A stretch of DNA of 64,000 bases from Rhodocyclaceae bacterium (GCA_013791905.1 VMSX01000030.1:228741-292740), one strand, 5' to 3'; positions 43,592 through 52,790 are shown, counted from the first letter of the stretch. The notes: a model not told the origin generated them from the sequence alone. Numbers and translations are program-made.

Positions 43592-44602
43592 ATGAGCATA
43601 TCGATCAATGGCAAAGGTCAAAGAATCGGGCTTGCCCTCTCGGGTGGCGGTTTTCGTGCGGCAGCCTTCCATTTGGGCGTGTTTCGCAAACTGGAATCGC
43701 TGGGGCTGTTATGGAAGCTTGACTTGCTGACCTGCGTCAGCGGGGGCAGTATCGCTGGCGCATTTCTGGCGGCGAACTGGGGCAAGGCTGATACGCTGGA
43801 CCGACTTGAAAACTATCTGCGCACCAGATCCATTGCCGTCTCGTCCGTCATCGGCGGACTACTCGATCCTTTCGAAAGTCGTTTGGACAAATTGGCCAGC
43901 AGCTACGACAAGGACCTATATGGGGGGATCACATTAAGCCAGCTTGCCAATGGACCGCGCCTCTATCTGAACGCCACCAACCTTGCCACCGGCAACATGT
44001 TTTTTTTTGTTACTGGCGGCGGCAAGCCGGCCGAGATGGGAGAACATCAGCTCGGCGTGACGACGGCAGACGATTTTCCCCTCAGCAAGGCCGTGGCAGC
44101 ATCGTCGGCATTCCCGCCGGTGTTTCCGCCATTGCGGATTGGCGTCGATAAATACGCATTCGCCGAAGGTGAGTATGTGACCCTTACCGATGGGGGCGTG
44201 TATGACAACCTTGGGGTGAACCCCTTGTTACGGGAACGCAACGAACTTGATTACGCCCTGATCAGCGACGGTGGTAAACCCTTCGAAAACAACGATCGCC
44301 CAACCGAATCCGGCACTGCGGTCTTGTATGAATCCATCAACATTCTGATGGAACAGGTGCGCGGCCTTCAGTTCAAGCGTCTGGAACTTGCACACCTATC
44401 CGGCAAGGGGCCAAAGCCATTATGGTTCTCGATTGATAGCCAGATCGGCGAGAGTCAGCCGGGCGACTCAAGCTTCGCCTCGGCCATCAGTACCAACCTG
44501 AAGAAACTCGGCCCTGCCGAGATGGCTGTATTGACCCGTCATGCGGGAGCATTGCTGGATCATCGCTTGAAGACTTATGCGAATGAACTTCTGACTGCGT
44601 AA
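43592..44602 (+). CDS. Patatin-like phospholipase
   Basis: A 336-residue lipid acyl hydrolase of the patatin family, likely cytosolic, with no signal peptide. The oxyanion loop is GGGFR (residues 18-22), the serine elbow is CVSGGS (Ser50), and the catalytic aspartate is in TDGGVYDNLG (Asp200). Strong ribosome site GGGAGA. First gene of a three-gene operon: 50 bases to the CHAT gene. Patatin domains serve as membrane-degrading effectors in several bacterial immune systems, and its place beside a caspase-like protease points to that kind of role here, as inference. Confidence 0.92.
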   Translation: MSISINGKGQRIGLALSGGGFRAAAFHLGVFRKLESLGLLWKLDLLTCVSGGSIAGAFLAANWGKADTLDRLENYLRTRSIAVSSVIGGLLDPFESRLDKLASSYDKDLYGGITLSQLANGPRLYLNATNLATGNMFFFVTGGGKPAEMGEHQLGVTTADDFPLSKAVAASSAFPPVFPPLRIGVDKYAFAEGEYVTLTDGGVYDNLGVNPLLRERNELDYALISDGGKPFENNDRPTESGTAVLYESINILMEQVRGLQFKRLELAHLSGKGPKPLWFSIDSQIGESQPGDSSFASAISTNLKKLGPAEMAVLTRHAGALLDHRLKTYANELLTA

Positions 44603-44652
44603 ACGCGCACTGGACATCACCTGGTCCTGGCCACTAACAAGGAGTCCTCAAC

Positions 44653-47445
44653 ATGTCGTTATTGACACCTGCTGATCGACAACTCATTGGCGATAGGGGC
44701 CTTGCCCTCGATGATGAGCAATACACCCAGACCATTGCCGGCATGGGGATGTTCATCAGCCATCGGGTATCCGGCGCGCGTGGCCCGGAGGATTTCATCG
44801 GCTGGTCACCCGATAATTTCCGCATCAGCCTGGAACATTTTCAATATGAACCCTCCCAGTCCTATCTGGGATCATTGCGTGACAAGTGGCTGACGCAGAT
44901 CGCCGCGTCACCCGATAAGCGGGTCCTGATCAGCGCAGAGCATCTCGACAGGGACCCGGATATCGCTTCCATCGTTCGCATCCTCAATCACCCAGCAACT
45001 CAGGCCACGTCCGTATTCATCGAAAAATACATTGCCCAGGCCGATTTGCGTTGGCAATGGCCACTGCGCATCGGTGCCTTCGAGGACGATGTGGACCGGC
45101 TTGACCTTTATCGCCTGGCGGATGTCTGGCCGGCGAATACGCTTTCTGATGTCATCCCGCTGAGCCGCGCAGCGGCGCGCAGTGAAATCCTGGTGATGCA
45201 GGGCGGGGTGCGTGACAGCCTGCGACGTCTTCTGAGCTTGCCGCACCAGGTGCGCACCGGCCATATCGTTTTGATCGGACCGGTGGATGTCGTATGGCGT
45301 GAGTTGAGCAGCCATATGGAGTCCCTGCTGTCTGAAACGCAGGCCGGTGCCCTGTCGCTGATCGCCTGCCTGCCGGAAGAGGTTGGCGGACGCTTCAATA
45401 AATTGATCGAGGAGTTGTCCCACAACCACTCCTATGATCTGGCGTTGGCAGAAGCATTTCCGCGTGAGTCGTCGATCCATCTGGTGGATTTTCGACTGAT
45501 CGAAGCAGCCGCAATGACGACGGTCGCGCGCGACCTGGGTCGCAGCTTGCGGGAGATGCCTCTCATGGCCAGGATGGCGGTGCCGGACGAGGCGCTGCAG
45601 CGTGCCAACATTGGCTGGACCTCGGCTAAGCCCCCGGCTGCCCTCGGCGAAGAACTGGTAAAAAGTGCAGCGGAGATTCCTTTCGGGGCCGAATCCCGGG
45701 GCGCTACCGGGTTGCGCGAAATCGCCACTGCCGAGCGCAGTGCGCGGCGTGATGCTGCCCGCAGCGAACCCTCGCGTTTTCTGCAGGGCGACCTGTTCAA
45801 GCTCGCTGAGGGCAATGCCGAACCCGAGCTGCGCGGCTTCATTGTCGGCCGAAGATATCGGCTCGATGTGTTTATCGGTCCCGGCGGCGCAGGTGCGATC
45901 ATCGCCGATGAAGTCTTTGATGACACGCTGCTTGACTGGAAAACCAAACACTCCCATACGCTGCAGGTCATGTTCGCCGACCCCGGACAATGGGACGAAC
46001 CACTGACCGGCAAGCTGGTCCTCCCCAGGGAGGGCATGAGCACAAAGTGTCAGTTGCTGTTTGTACCTGGCCGGGCAGGCCGGTTTGCCGGACGCGTGAC
46101 GATCTACCACCGTGGGCGAATTTTGCAAACCGCGCTGCTGAAATCAAGCGTGTATGAATCAGAGGCGGCACTGGCTGACGTGACTGATTCTGAGCCGCTA
46201 CGCTTTCGAGTTGAATCGGAGATCCGCCGCAGCCTTGGCACCCTGGACGACCGTCGCCGTTTCGATGCCTGCATGGTGCTGAACAACACAACCGACAACA
46301 AGCCGGCCGCAACCACCGGCAGCAAGGATGGGGCCTATATTTCAACCCTCGACAAGGTTGCACCACAGCTCGCCGCGATCAACAGCCTGATGAACGACGT
46401 GGCAAACGATGCCCAGCATTACGCGAAGGGGCTGATGAGCAAGGAAAATGCCGAGTTGCTGTGCAACCTGGCAATGGAGGGCAATTGGGTATTCCGCAAC
46501 CTGGTGCTCAACTTCAGATACAAGTCCTCCGCCGCGGAAGCGCTACGCAATGCGGAACACTTGCAGATTGTCAGCACCCATCCGGACGAACCGGTGCCCC
46601 TTGAGTTCGTGTATGACTATCCACCGCCCAAGGAAGGTGCGCCAGTCTGCAAGAACGCCCGGCAGGCACTCAAGACCGGACACTGCCCGAGCAGTTGCAA
46701 GCCGAGCAAGAGCCCGGCTCCGCACGTCTGTCCGCTCGGGTTCTGGGGCTTGAGCAGGGTGATCGAACGTCACCAGATCGAACAGACGGATGATGACATT
46801 TCCAAGGCGGCGGCAGTCGTCAGGAGCGAACCGATCGAGGGGCGCGACATCCTTCCGCTCCAGGGGCCGAGCCTGCTCGCGGTCAGCAAGCAGGTGCCCG
46901 CAGCTGCGCGTGGTGATCTGGAAAAGGCCATGAAGGCAGTTTGGGGAGGCGAGGTCGTTGCGGTCAAGAAGTGGGAGCAGTGGGTTACCGCCGTCCATGA
47001 AAAACGGCCGGTGATGCTGCTGGCCCTGCCGCATACGGCAGGGAGCGGGGCGCACATCAGCCTTGAGATCAGCGGCAAGACCTTGAAAAGCGCCTTTATC
47101 GATGAGACTTATGTCAAGGCGGGCCCGGCGGACAACGGCCCACTGGTGATCCTGTTTGGCTGCGACACGGCCAATGTCGCCGACACGGAAGCCTATACCC
47201 GCCACGTAACCGTGTTTCGCCAGGCTGATGCCGCACTGGTGCTGGGTACGGTCGGGACGGTGCTCGGAGAGGATGCTGCAAAAGTTGCCGCAAAGATAGT
47301 CGAACAACTGGTAGCTACCAGCAAGAATTCGACCGAACGCTTTGGCGAAGTGCTCAGGCAGGTCAAGCGTGATGCGGTTGCTGACAGCCTGATGCTGGCA
47401 ATGTGCCTGGTCGCGTTTGGCGACGCCGACTGGCGCTTGAAATAG
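44653..47445 (+). CDS. Large protein with C-terminal CHAT (caspase-like) protease domain
   Basis: A 930-residue protein. The C-terminal 170 residues form a CHAT-type caspase-like domain: LLALPHTAGSGAH carries the histidine (His794) and VILFGCDTANVADTEAY the cysteine (Cys837), followed by VLGTVGTVLGEDAAKVAAKI. The middle holds a four-cysteine cluster (Cys666, 678, 682, 693; zinc-knuckle-like) leading into CPLGFWGLSRVIERH. Residues 1-330 contain a segment resembling a substrate-recognition part of conflict-system proteins (GALSLIACLPEEVGGRF, LSHNHSYDLALAEAF); residues 400-560 look beta-rich. No NTPase motif is seen. Strong AAGGAG before the ATG. Ten bases separate it from the MBL gene. Confidence 0.85.
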   Translation: MSLLTPADRQLIGDRGLALDDEQYTQTIAGMGMFISHRVSGARGPEDFIGWSPDNFRISLEHFQYEPSQSYLGSLRDKWLTQIAASPDKRVLISAEHLDRDPDIASIVRILNHPATQATSVFIEKYIAQADLRWQWPLRIGAFEDDVDRLDLYRLADVWPANTLSDVIPLSRAAARSEILVMQGGVRDSLRRLLSLPHQVRTGHIVLIGPVDVVWRELSSHMESLLSETQAGALSLIACLPEEVGGRFNKLIEELSHNHSYDLALAEAFPRESSIHLVDFRLIEAAAMTTVARDLGRSLREMPLMARMAVPDEALQRANIGWTSAKPPAALGEELVKSAAEIPFGAESRGATGLREIATAERSARRDAARSEPSRFLQGDLFKLAEGNAEPELRGFIVGRRYRLDVFIGPGGAGAIIADEVFDDTLLDWKTKHSHTLQVMFADPGQWDEPLTGKLVLPREGMSTKCQLLFVPGRAGRFAGRVTIYHRGRILQTALLKSSVYESEAALADVTDSEPLRFRVESEIRRSLGTLDDRRRFDACMVLNNTTDNKPAATTGSKDGAYISTLDKVAPQLAAINSLMNDVANDAQHYAKGLMSKENAELLCNLAMEGNWVFRNLVLNFRYKSSAAEALRNAEHLQIVSTHPDEPVPLEFVYDYPPPKEGAPVCKNARQALKTGHCPSSCKPSKSPAPHVCPLGFWGLSRVIERHQIEQTDDDISKAAAVVRSEPIEGRDILPLQGPSLLAVSKQVPAAARGDLEKAMKAVWGGEVVAVKKWEQWVTAVHEKRPVMLLALPHTAGSGAHISLEISGKTLKSAFIDETYVKAGPADNGPLVILFGCDTANVADTEAYTRHVTVFRQADAALVLGTVGTVLGEDAAKVAAKIVEQLVATSKNSTERFGEVLRQVKRDAVADSLMLAMCLVAFGDADWRLK

Positions 47446-47455
47446 GAGACCCACG

Positions 47456-48550
47456 ATGCCATCACCCTTCTTTCGCATCAATCTGCTGCCCGCGCGACAT
47501 GGCGACTGCCTCTGGGTCGAGTATGGCGTGGGTGACAAGGTGAATCGCATCCTGATCGATGGTGGTCCCGTCAGCACCTTCGAATTCATCAAGCAACGGG
47601 TCGATGACATGCCACCGGGCGACAAGGTGCTCGAACTGGTTGTGCTGAGTCATGTCGATGCTGACCACGTTGAGGGGTTGGTCAGGTTGTTTGCCGAGAA
47701 ACCCTTGCCATTCAAGGTCCGCCAGGTCTGGTTCAATGGCTGGCGGCAGATGAAAAAGGCCCATGGCTTGTTGGGCGCACTCCAGGGCGAGTTCCTGAGT
47801 GCGCTCCTGGTGCGCCGGGCGCCGCGTGCCTGGGATCCGGACGGTGCGCCGTGGGTGGTGCGCGGCCAAGGCAAACTGCCCTGTCACAAGTTGCCCGGTG
47901 GCATGAGGCTCACCTTGCTGTCTCCCGACACGACAAGCCTTAAAAAGATGGCTAAGGCATGGGAAAAAGCCGTGAAAAAGGCGGGAATTGACCCCGGGGA
48001 TCTTGAAGCGGCGTGGAAGGCGCTTGCCAAGAAGAAGCAGTTCGTTCCGAAGGAGGGCTTGTTGGGGGCAACGCCGAGCATGGATGAACTGCTCAAGGCC
48101 CAGTTCATGGAAGATGATTCGTCGCCGAATGGCAGCAGCATCGCTTTTCTGGCCGAATACAGGGGCAAGAGTGTGCTGTTTCTGGCAGATGCCCACCCCG
48201 ACGTAATTTATGCCTCCCTGCAGAGGCTATGCGCAGAACGCGGTGTCAGCCAACTGGCTGTAGACGCCGTAAAAGTCGCGCACCATGGCAGCAAGAACAA
48301 CACAAGCAAGGAAATGCTCGGACTGATTCGCAGCCCGGCCTATCTGATCAGTACCAATGGTGACTATTTCGATCACCCCGACCCCGAATGCGTCGCCATG
48401 ATCCTGAAACATGGCAAACCGAGCCGGCTTTACTTCAATTATTCCAGCGAACACACCGAGCCCTGGCTGGCTAAAGCATCTCAAACAAAATATGGCTACA
48501 AAGCCATTGCCCGCAAATCCACCGAACCTTCATTAGGCGTGGATCTTTGA
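47456..48550 (+). CDS. MBL-fold metallohydrolase (ComEC/Rec2-like type)
   Basis: A 364-residue metallo-beta-lactamase-fold hydrolase without signal peptide. Metal motif SHVDADHVEG gives His66, Asp68, Asp70 and His71; a later aspartate is in VLFLADAHPD and a histidine pair in KVAHHGSKNNTS, the pattern of ComEC C-terminal-like hydrolases. The N-terminus RINLLPARHGDCLWVEYG is typical of the group. A lysine-rich insert (about residues 160-200) is unusual. GGAG stands before the ATG. Third gene of the operon. Such enzymes cleave phosphodiesters, nucleotides or nucleic acids; the substrate here is unknown. Confidence 0.9.
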   Translation: MPSPFFRINLLPARHGDCLWVEYGVGDKVNRILIDGGPVSTFEFIKQRVDDMPPGDKVLELVVLSHVDADHVEGLVRLFAEKPLPFKVRQVWFNGWRQMKKAHGLLGALQGEFLSALLVRRAPRAWDPDGAPWVVRGQGKLPCHKLPGGMRLTLLSPDTTSLKKMAKAWEKAVKKAGIDPGDLEAAWKALAKKKQFVPKEGLLGATPSMDELLKAQFMEDDSSPNGSSIAFLAEYRGKSVLFLADAHPDVIYASLQRLCAERGVSQLAVDAVKVAHHGSKNNTSKEMLGLIRSPAYLISTNGDYFDHPDPECVAMILKHGKPSRLYFNYSSEHTEPWLAKASQTKYGYKAIARKSTEPSLGVDL

Positions 48551-48672
48551 ACGGCATTGGTTTGGGCCTTTGATCCAATCAACCCTTGCGAGTGTGGTTG
48601 AGGTCAATCGCTTCTCCATACACACAAACACGCCAAGGTCAATTATTTTAGTATGCCAAACGCGCAGGCTAT

Positions 48673-48692
48673 TTGACATAATATAGATTATG
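48673..48692. promoter_or_regulatory. Palindrome upstream of the toxin-antitoxin pair
   Basis: CATAATATAGATTATG at 48677-48692 is a perfect dyad (CATAAT/ATTATG) touching a TTGACA at 48673-48678. It lies about 95 bases before the antitoxin ATG in an AT-rich gap (48551-48787) and could be the autoregulatory site. Nothing else is recognised in that gap. Confidence 0.4.
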
Positions 48693-48787
48693 CGAACCGC
48701 GATATGGCATTTCTTCCCGGGCAACTCTTGTCTAAATCACTCCTAATCACTATGATGAATAGCGACCAACATTGATAGGAGAATTCC

Positions 48788-49057
48788 ATGGGGCATGCAG
48801 AAACCAAAGTCTTCACCGCACATGTGCCGCTATCGCTGGCCGAAAAAGTCGATCGCTTGGCCGTCCGCCTTGACCGTTCGCGCGGCTGGATCGTCAAACA
48901 AGCGTTAGCTGCCTGGATAGACCAAGAAGAAGAGCGCACCCGGTTAACCGGCGAGGCATTGGCCGACGTGGATGCCGGAAGAGTCATTGACCATCAGGCC
49001 GTACAGGCGTGGGCCGATAGTCTCAGTACCGAACAACCACTGCCGCTAACCAGTTGA
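48788..49057 (+). CDS. Ribbon-helix-helix antitoxin
   Basis: An 89-residue protein with an N-terminal ribbon-helix-helix fold: KVFTAHVPLSLAEKVDRLAV is the strand and first helix, and SRGWIVKQALAAWIDQEEE the second helix. The C-terminal part would neutralise the toxin. AGGAG lies before the ATG. Its TGA overlaps the toxin's ATG by one base. Typical of ParD/CopG-type antitoxins that repress their own promoter. Confidence 0.9.
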   Translation: MGHAETKVFTAHVPLSLAEKVDRLAVRLDRSRGWIVKQALAAWIDQEEERTRLTGEALADVDAGRVIDHQAVQAWADSLSTEQPLPLTS

Positions 49058-49332
49058 TGGCGCTGAAGTGGACCAGTAAGGGTTTGTCGGATTTGGCGCG
49101 TCTGTACGAATTCCTGGCGCCGGTAAACCAACCCGCCGCTGCCCGCGCAGTGCAAGCGCTTGTGGCAGCGCCCGCCAGCCTGCTGGCCAATCCGCGTATT
49201 GGTGAAAAACTGGAAGAGTTCGAGCCACGCGAGGTACGCCGGATTCTCGTCGGCAAATATGAAATGCGCTACGAAATACAAGAATCGACGATCTACGTAC
49301 TGCGTCTGTGGCACACCCGCGAGGATCGGTAA
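49057..49332 (+). CDS. ParE/RelE-superfamily toxin
   Basis: A 91-residue toxin with the family layout: LKWTSKGLSDLARLYEFL at the start, AAPASLLANPRIGEKLEEF in the middle and EVRRILVGKYEMRYEI, then VLRLWHTREDR at the end, with the conserved terminal arginine-rich strand. ParE-type members poison gyrase, RelE-type members cut mRNA; this one looks more ParE-like. Start at ATG 49057 (TTG 49054 also possible), overlapping the antitoxin stop. Confidence 0.9.
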   Translation: MALKWTSKGLSDLARLYEFLAPVNQPAAARAVQALVAAPASLLANPRIGEKLEEFEPREVRRILVGKYEMRYEIQESTIYVLRLWHTREDR

Positions 49333-49347
49333 CAATGCTCGGCGGAC

Positions 49348-49983
49348 TCAATCGAGGCCTTGGGATGGCGGATCAAGCGTATCCACCTGTTTTTCCCGAG
49401 TTTCCTGCCAGGCCCGATAAACCAGCAGCGCCACCTGTGCATCGTTTGCCGCGTATAGCAGTTGCTGTGGGGTCAAACGCCGGCTGGCCCAGTTGCTGGT
49501 GCCGATGCGCTTGTGCTTCTGGAGTTTCTGCCCGAAGAAATGCGCCACGGCCACTTTGGCGCCAACCGTCCCGCGATGGCCGGGACCGCGCAAAACCTCG
49601 CCCATGTCGATCAGGTTTTGCACATCGATCCCCAGGCGGGACTGCAATACTGTGCGGTCATTGCCCAGGCCAAAGCCGATTTTCTGGACCAGGGGTGACT
49701 CAAGAATGGTCTTCAGCACGGCGTGGCCTGAGGTCCAGGATATGGGGAAGAGATAGGCCCGGGTTTCCGTGGCGAGTTGGACCAGATGGGGACCGGTCGA
49801 TACCTCCCCCTTCAGGAAGGTCGGTTTTGATTCGGTGTCGAAGCCGATCACCTCGGCCCCCAGCAAAGCCATAAGCGCCGCGTCAGCCTGTTCGTCGGAG
49901 GCAACGAGGTTCACGTCGGCAAGCGCGATGCCCGGATAGACGGGCAGTTCAGTCTCCCGCAGGGACGACCGGCTCAGTTGCAC
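49348..49983 (-). CDS. 3'-5' exonuclease, RNase D-like DEDD superfamily
   Basis: A protein of about 211 residues with the DEDDy exonuclease motifs: Exo I in EVIGFDTESKP, Exo II in IGFGLGNDRTVLQ, and Exo III in LYAANDAQVALLVYRAW. It resembles the single-domain exonucleases found in many betaproteobacteria. The start is uncertain because the frame continues into the upstream esterase gene; GTG 49983 (or TTG 49992) just inside the junction is the most economical choice. It follows the esterase gene on the same strand and is convergent with the ParE toxin. Confidence 0.85.
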   Translation of the reverse strand: MQLSRSSLRETELPVYPGIALADVNLVASDEQADAALMALLGAEVIGFDTESKPTFLKGEVSTGPHLVQLATETRAYLFPISWTSGHAVLKTILESPLVQKIGFGLGNDRTVLQSRLGIDVQNLIDMGEVLRGPGHRGTVGAKVAVAHFFGQKLQKHKRIGTSNWASRRLTPQQLLYAANDAQVALLVYRAWQETREKQVDTLDPPSQGLD

Positions 49984-49993
49984 GTCGCTCAAT

Positions 49994-50671
49994 TCAACAC
50001 GCCCCCATTCTGGCCCGGAGCCATCCGCCGATGACTTCGATTTCTTCGAGGCAGATGGCGTGCGGCATGGGATATTCATGCCATTCAAGCTTGTAGCCGC
50101 ACTGCTTCAAGTAACCTCTAGCTTGCAATCCAAGCTGGATGGAAACCACGTCGTCCTCGGTGCCATGGGCGGCAAAGATCGGTGTAGCCCGATTGGCCTC
50201 GGCGGCTTCCTTGCTCAGCAATCGCTGGCTGGGCAGATAAGTCGATAAGGCAATCACGCCGGCCAAAGGCTCCGGATGCGTCAGCGCCGCTGTGTAGGCG
50301 ATGGCGCCGCCTTGCGAAAAGCCGGCGAGAAATATTCTGTAACTCGGAATTCCGCGCTGGTTTTCGCGCTCAATCAGGGTGCGGATCATTTCCCGGGATT
50401 GCAGGATGCCTGCTTCATCGACCTGCCGGCTGGAAGGTTCGAGTGAAATGATGTCGTACCAGGCCCGCATCACATAGCCACCGTTGCAGGTCACCGGAAT
50501 CTCGGGCGCGTGAGGAAAGACGAAACGGACACCCGGCGCGTCACCCAGCCCCAATTCGGGCACGACGGGGACAAAATCGGAGCCATCCGCGCCAAGGCCA
50601 TGCAGCCAGATCACCGCGAATTCCGGTTTGGCACTGGTCTCGATTTCGATGGGGGGTGACGGGTTTTCCAT
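49994..50671 (-). CDS. Alpha/beta-hydrolase carboxylesterase (phospholipase/carboxylesterase family)
   Basis: A 225-residue serine hydrolase. The serine nucleophile is in LAGFSQGGAIAYTAALTHPE, the aspartate in AAHGTEDDVVSI, and the histidine in YPMPHAICLEEI; VIWLHGLGADGSDFVP is the oxyanion region. This family cleaves short acyl esters and lysophospholipids. ATG at 50671, with GAGGAA ahead, is preferred over the upstream ATG at 50704. It lies in a four-gene minus-strand run with the exonuclease, def and a GDSL esterase. Confidence 0.9.
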   Translation of the reverse strand: MENPSPPIEIETSAKPEFAVIWLHGLGADGSDFVPVVPELGLGDAPGVRFVFPHAPEIPVTCNGGYVMRAWYDIISLEPSSRQVDEAGILQSREMIRTLIERENQRGIPSYRIFLAGFSQGGAIAYTAALTHPEPLAGVIALSTYLPSQRLLSKEAAEANRATPIFAAHGTEDDVVSIQLGLQARGYLKQCGYKLEWHEYPMPHAICLEEIEVIGGWLRARMGAC

Positions 50672-50707
50672 TGCTTCCTCGCAGGCTGCGACCGGGTAAA
50701 TCAATCT

Positions 50708-51238
50708 CTAAGTACCTTGAGCTATCTCGGGGAAGAGTACATCGGTAAAGCCAAAACGGGTGAAATCCCGCATCCGCGTCGGGTACAGCTTCCCGATCAG
50801 GTGGTCGCACTCATGCTGCACCACCCGGGCATGAAAACCTTCAACCGTGCGGTCAATCGGCTTGCCTGCCGGATCGATCCCCTGGTAACGGATGCGCTTG
50901 TATCGCGGCACCTCCCCGCGCAAGCCAGGAACCGACAGGCACCCTTCCCATCCCAGATCCTCCTCGTCCGACAACGGTGTGATGACGGGATTGATCAGGA
51001 TGGTCTGCGGCACAGCTTCGGCATCGGGATAGCGTTCGCTTTTCTCGAAACCGAAGATCACCACCTGCAAACCGATGCCGATCTGCGGTGCCGCCAGGCC
51101 GACGCCATCCGCCGCTGCCATGGTGTCGAACATGTCCTGGATCAGGACATTAAGTTGCGGGTCGGCGATGTCTTCGACAGGCCGGGCAATCTCCAGCAAG
51201 CGGGGATCGCCCATGCGCAGGATGGTTTGGATACTCAT
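50708..51238 (-). CDS. def: Peptide deformylase
   Basis: Removes the formyl group from nascent proteins, with a metal centre. All three motifs are present in the 176-residue protein: [10 protein letters not shown] (residues 45-54), EGCLSVPG (metal cysteine, about 97-104) and QHECDHLIG (metal histidines and catalytic glutamate, about 141-149). The ATG at 51238 is preceded by GAGAGA and gives [15 protein letters not shown], the usual start. It is not next to fmt, which would be typical; this is probably a second deformylase gene, though that cannot be settled here. Confidence 0.93.
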   Translation of the reverse strand: MSIQTILRMGDPRLLEIARPVEDIADPQLNVLIQDMFDTMAAADGVGLAAPQIGIGLQVVIFGFEKSERYPDAEAVPQTILINPVITPLSDEEDLGWEGCLSVPGLRGEVPRYKRIRYQGIDPAGKPIDRTVEGFHARVVQHECDHLIGKLYPTRMRDFTRFGFTDVLFPEIAQGT

Positions 51239-51245
51239 GTCTCTC

Positions 51246-51893
51246 TCATTTCTTCGCGACAAATCCGTAATTGACGAGATCGGCGGCAATGCCTTCGGCA
51301 AGCTTGCGGTAACCCGTCGCGTTCGGGTGGATCTGATCTGATTTCAGGTTGGCATCGGCGAGCACCTTGGCGAAGATGGCCGGTACCAGTGGAACTTTCT
51401 CTTCTTCGGCAAGTTCCGCGAAAATCGGGGAATCCGGTAACAGGCCGAACGCGGCGCCAAGCGGGGAGAACTTCGGTGTCGCCACCAACACCACAGGAAT
51501 CCCCGTCTGCTTGATGCGTTTCAGGATGGCGCGCACGTTCTCTTTTGTTTCAGATTCCGGTTGGCGACGCAGAAAGTCGTTGCCGCCAATTTCGACGATC
51601 ACCAGCGCGGGTTTCGTTTCATCAAGCGCCGATTCGACTCTCGCCTTCAACCCGGCAGAAGTGTCCCCTGGAATACCCTGGTTCAGGATGGCCCATCCGG
51701 TGAGGGACGCCAGTTGCGTAGGGTAATCCTCGCCGGGCGCAGCACCGGTGCCGAAGGTCACGCTGTCGCCGAGCGCCAGAACAACGCTTCCTGCTGGCAA
51801 AGAAGAGTGCTTTGGCTCACGGCCGCAGGCGCCCACCAGAAGCAATGCCACAAGCGTCGAGGCAATAAGGAACGTGCGCAAGCTGAGATTCAT
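51246..51893 (-). CDS. GDSL-family lipoprotein esterase (TesA-like)
   Basis: A 215-residue SGNH hydrolase. It has a lipoprotein signal with LLLVGACG (cysteine about residue 23), block [13 protein letters not shown] with the catalytic serine, the conserved glycine in [23 protein letters not shown], and the C-terminal [10 protein letters not shown] with aspartate and histidine. Acts on esters or thioesters at the cell envelope. ATG at 51893. It is seven bases from def in the same direction. Confidence 0.9.
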   Translation of the reverse strand: MNLSLRTFLIASTLVALLLVGACGREPKHSSLPAGSVVLALGDSVTFGTGAAPGEDYPTQLASLTGWAILNQGIPGDTSAGLKARVESALDETKPALVIVEIGGNDFLRRQPESETKENVRAILKRIKQTGIPVVLVATPKFSPLGAAFGLLPDSPIFAELAEEEKVPLVPAIFAKVLADANLKSDQIHPNATGYRKLAEGIAADLVNYGFVAKK

Positions 51894-52052
51894 GGCGACA
51901 GATCTTTAATTCAATGGACCAAATACATTAAACCCTACATGGTTCACGCGCGCACAGATGGACAACATTAAGCCAGAATAGTCATCATGCAAATCTGGTT
52001 CGATACCCTCAGGGAAATGTTGATCAATGCCTTACAGCTAATTGAGCGGCGG

Positions 52053-52790
52053 ATGCTGCCGCTCAGGTGGCTGCTGTTATGCGCCTGCACGCTGCTGAGC
52101 GCCTGCGCGCCGTTGCCGACCGGTGCGCCCGGGCAGCCGATTGTCGTGCCGTCGCCGAACCATGACGAGCGGCGGCCCAACTACGTGATCCTGCACCAGA
52201 CGTCGAACGACCGTGCGGCGGATGCGCTGCGCACGCTGACCGACCCGGCCCGCAAGGTGAGTTCGCATTACCTGATCGACCGCGATGGCACGCTTTACCA
52301 TCTGGTGGATGAGCGGCGGCGGGCCTGGCATGCCGGCGTGTCGTACTGGGGCGGCAACACCGACCTCAACTCGGCATCGCTCGGCATCGAACTGGACAAC
52401 AACGGCGTGGAGCTCTTCCCGGAAGCCCAGATCACCGCCCTGCTCGCTTTGCTGGAAGAACTGCAGACGCGCTATCAGATTCCGCCGCCGAATTTTCTCG
52501 GCCATGGCGATGTGGCACCGCGCCGCAAGGTCGATCCGAGCCGCTATTTTCCCTGGCAACGGCTGGCCGAGGTCGGGTTTGGCATCTGGTGCCGGGCACC
52601 GTCTCCACTGCCGGCCGAATCCGCCGATGCGGGCTTGTTGTTGCGGGCTTTCGGCTACGACATGACCGACCCGCAGGCCGCCCTGACCGCCTTTCGGCGG
52701 CATTTTCGCGGAGAGGATTTCGACGGCGCGGTTACGCCGGACGAACTGGCCATGCTGCGCTGCCTGATCGAGGAAAAGAACGGCTTTTGA
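52053..52790 (+). CDS. N-acetylmuramoyl-L-alanine amidase lipoprotein (AmiD-like)
   Basis: A 245-residue amidase_2-type zinc enzyme that cuts the muramic acid-peptide bond. The signal ends in LLSAC, a lipobox. Zinc and catalytic blocks are YVILHQTSND, SSHYLIDRDGTLYHLV, AWHAGVSYWGG, and FLGHGDVAPRRKVDPSRYFPW. A C-terminal peptidoglycan-binding-like segment (SADAGLLLRAFGYDM) follows. I use the ATG at 52053 for the clean lipoprotein signal; the frame extends to 51987. It is divergent from the GDSL gene and convergent with the kinase/phosphatase. Confidence 0.9.
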   Translation: MLPLRWLLLCACTLLSACAPLPTGAPGQPIVVPSPNHDERRPNYVILHQTSNDRAADALRTLTDPARKVSSHYLIDRDGTLYHLVDERRRAWHAGVSYWGGNTDLNSASLGIELDNNGVELFPEAQITALLALLEELQTRYQIPPPNFLGHGDVAPRRKVDPSRYFPWQRLAEVGFGIWCRAPSPLPAESADAGLLLRAFGYDMTDPQAALTAFRRHFRGEDFDGAVTPDELAMLRCLIEEKNGF

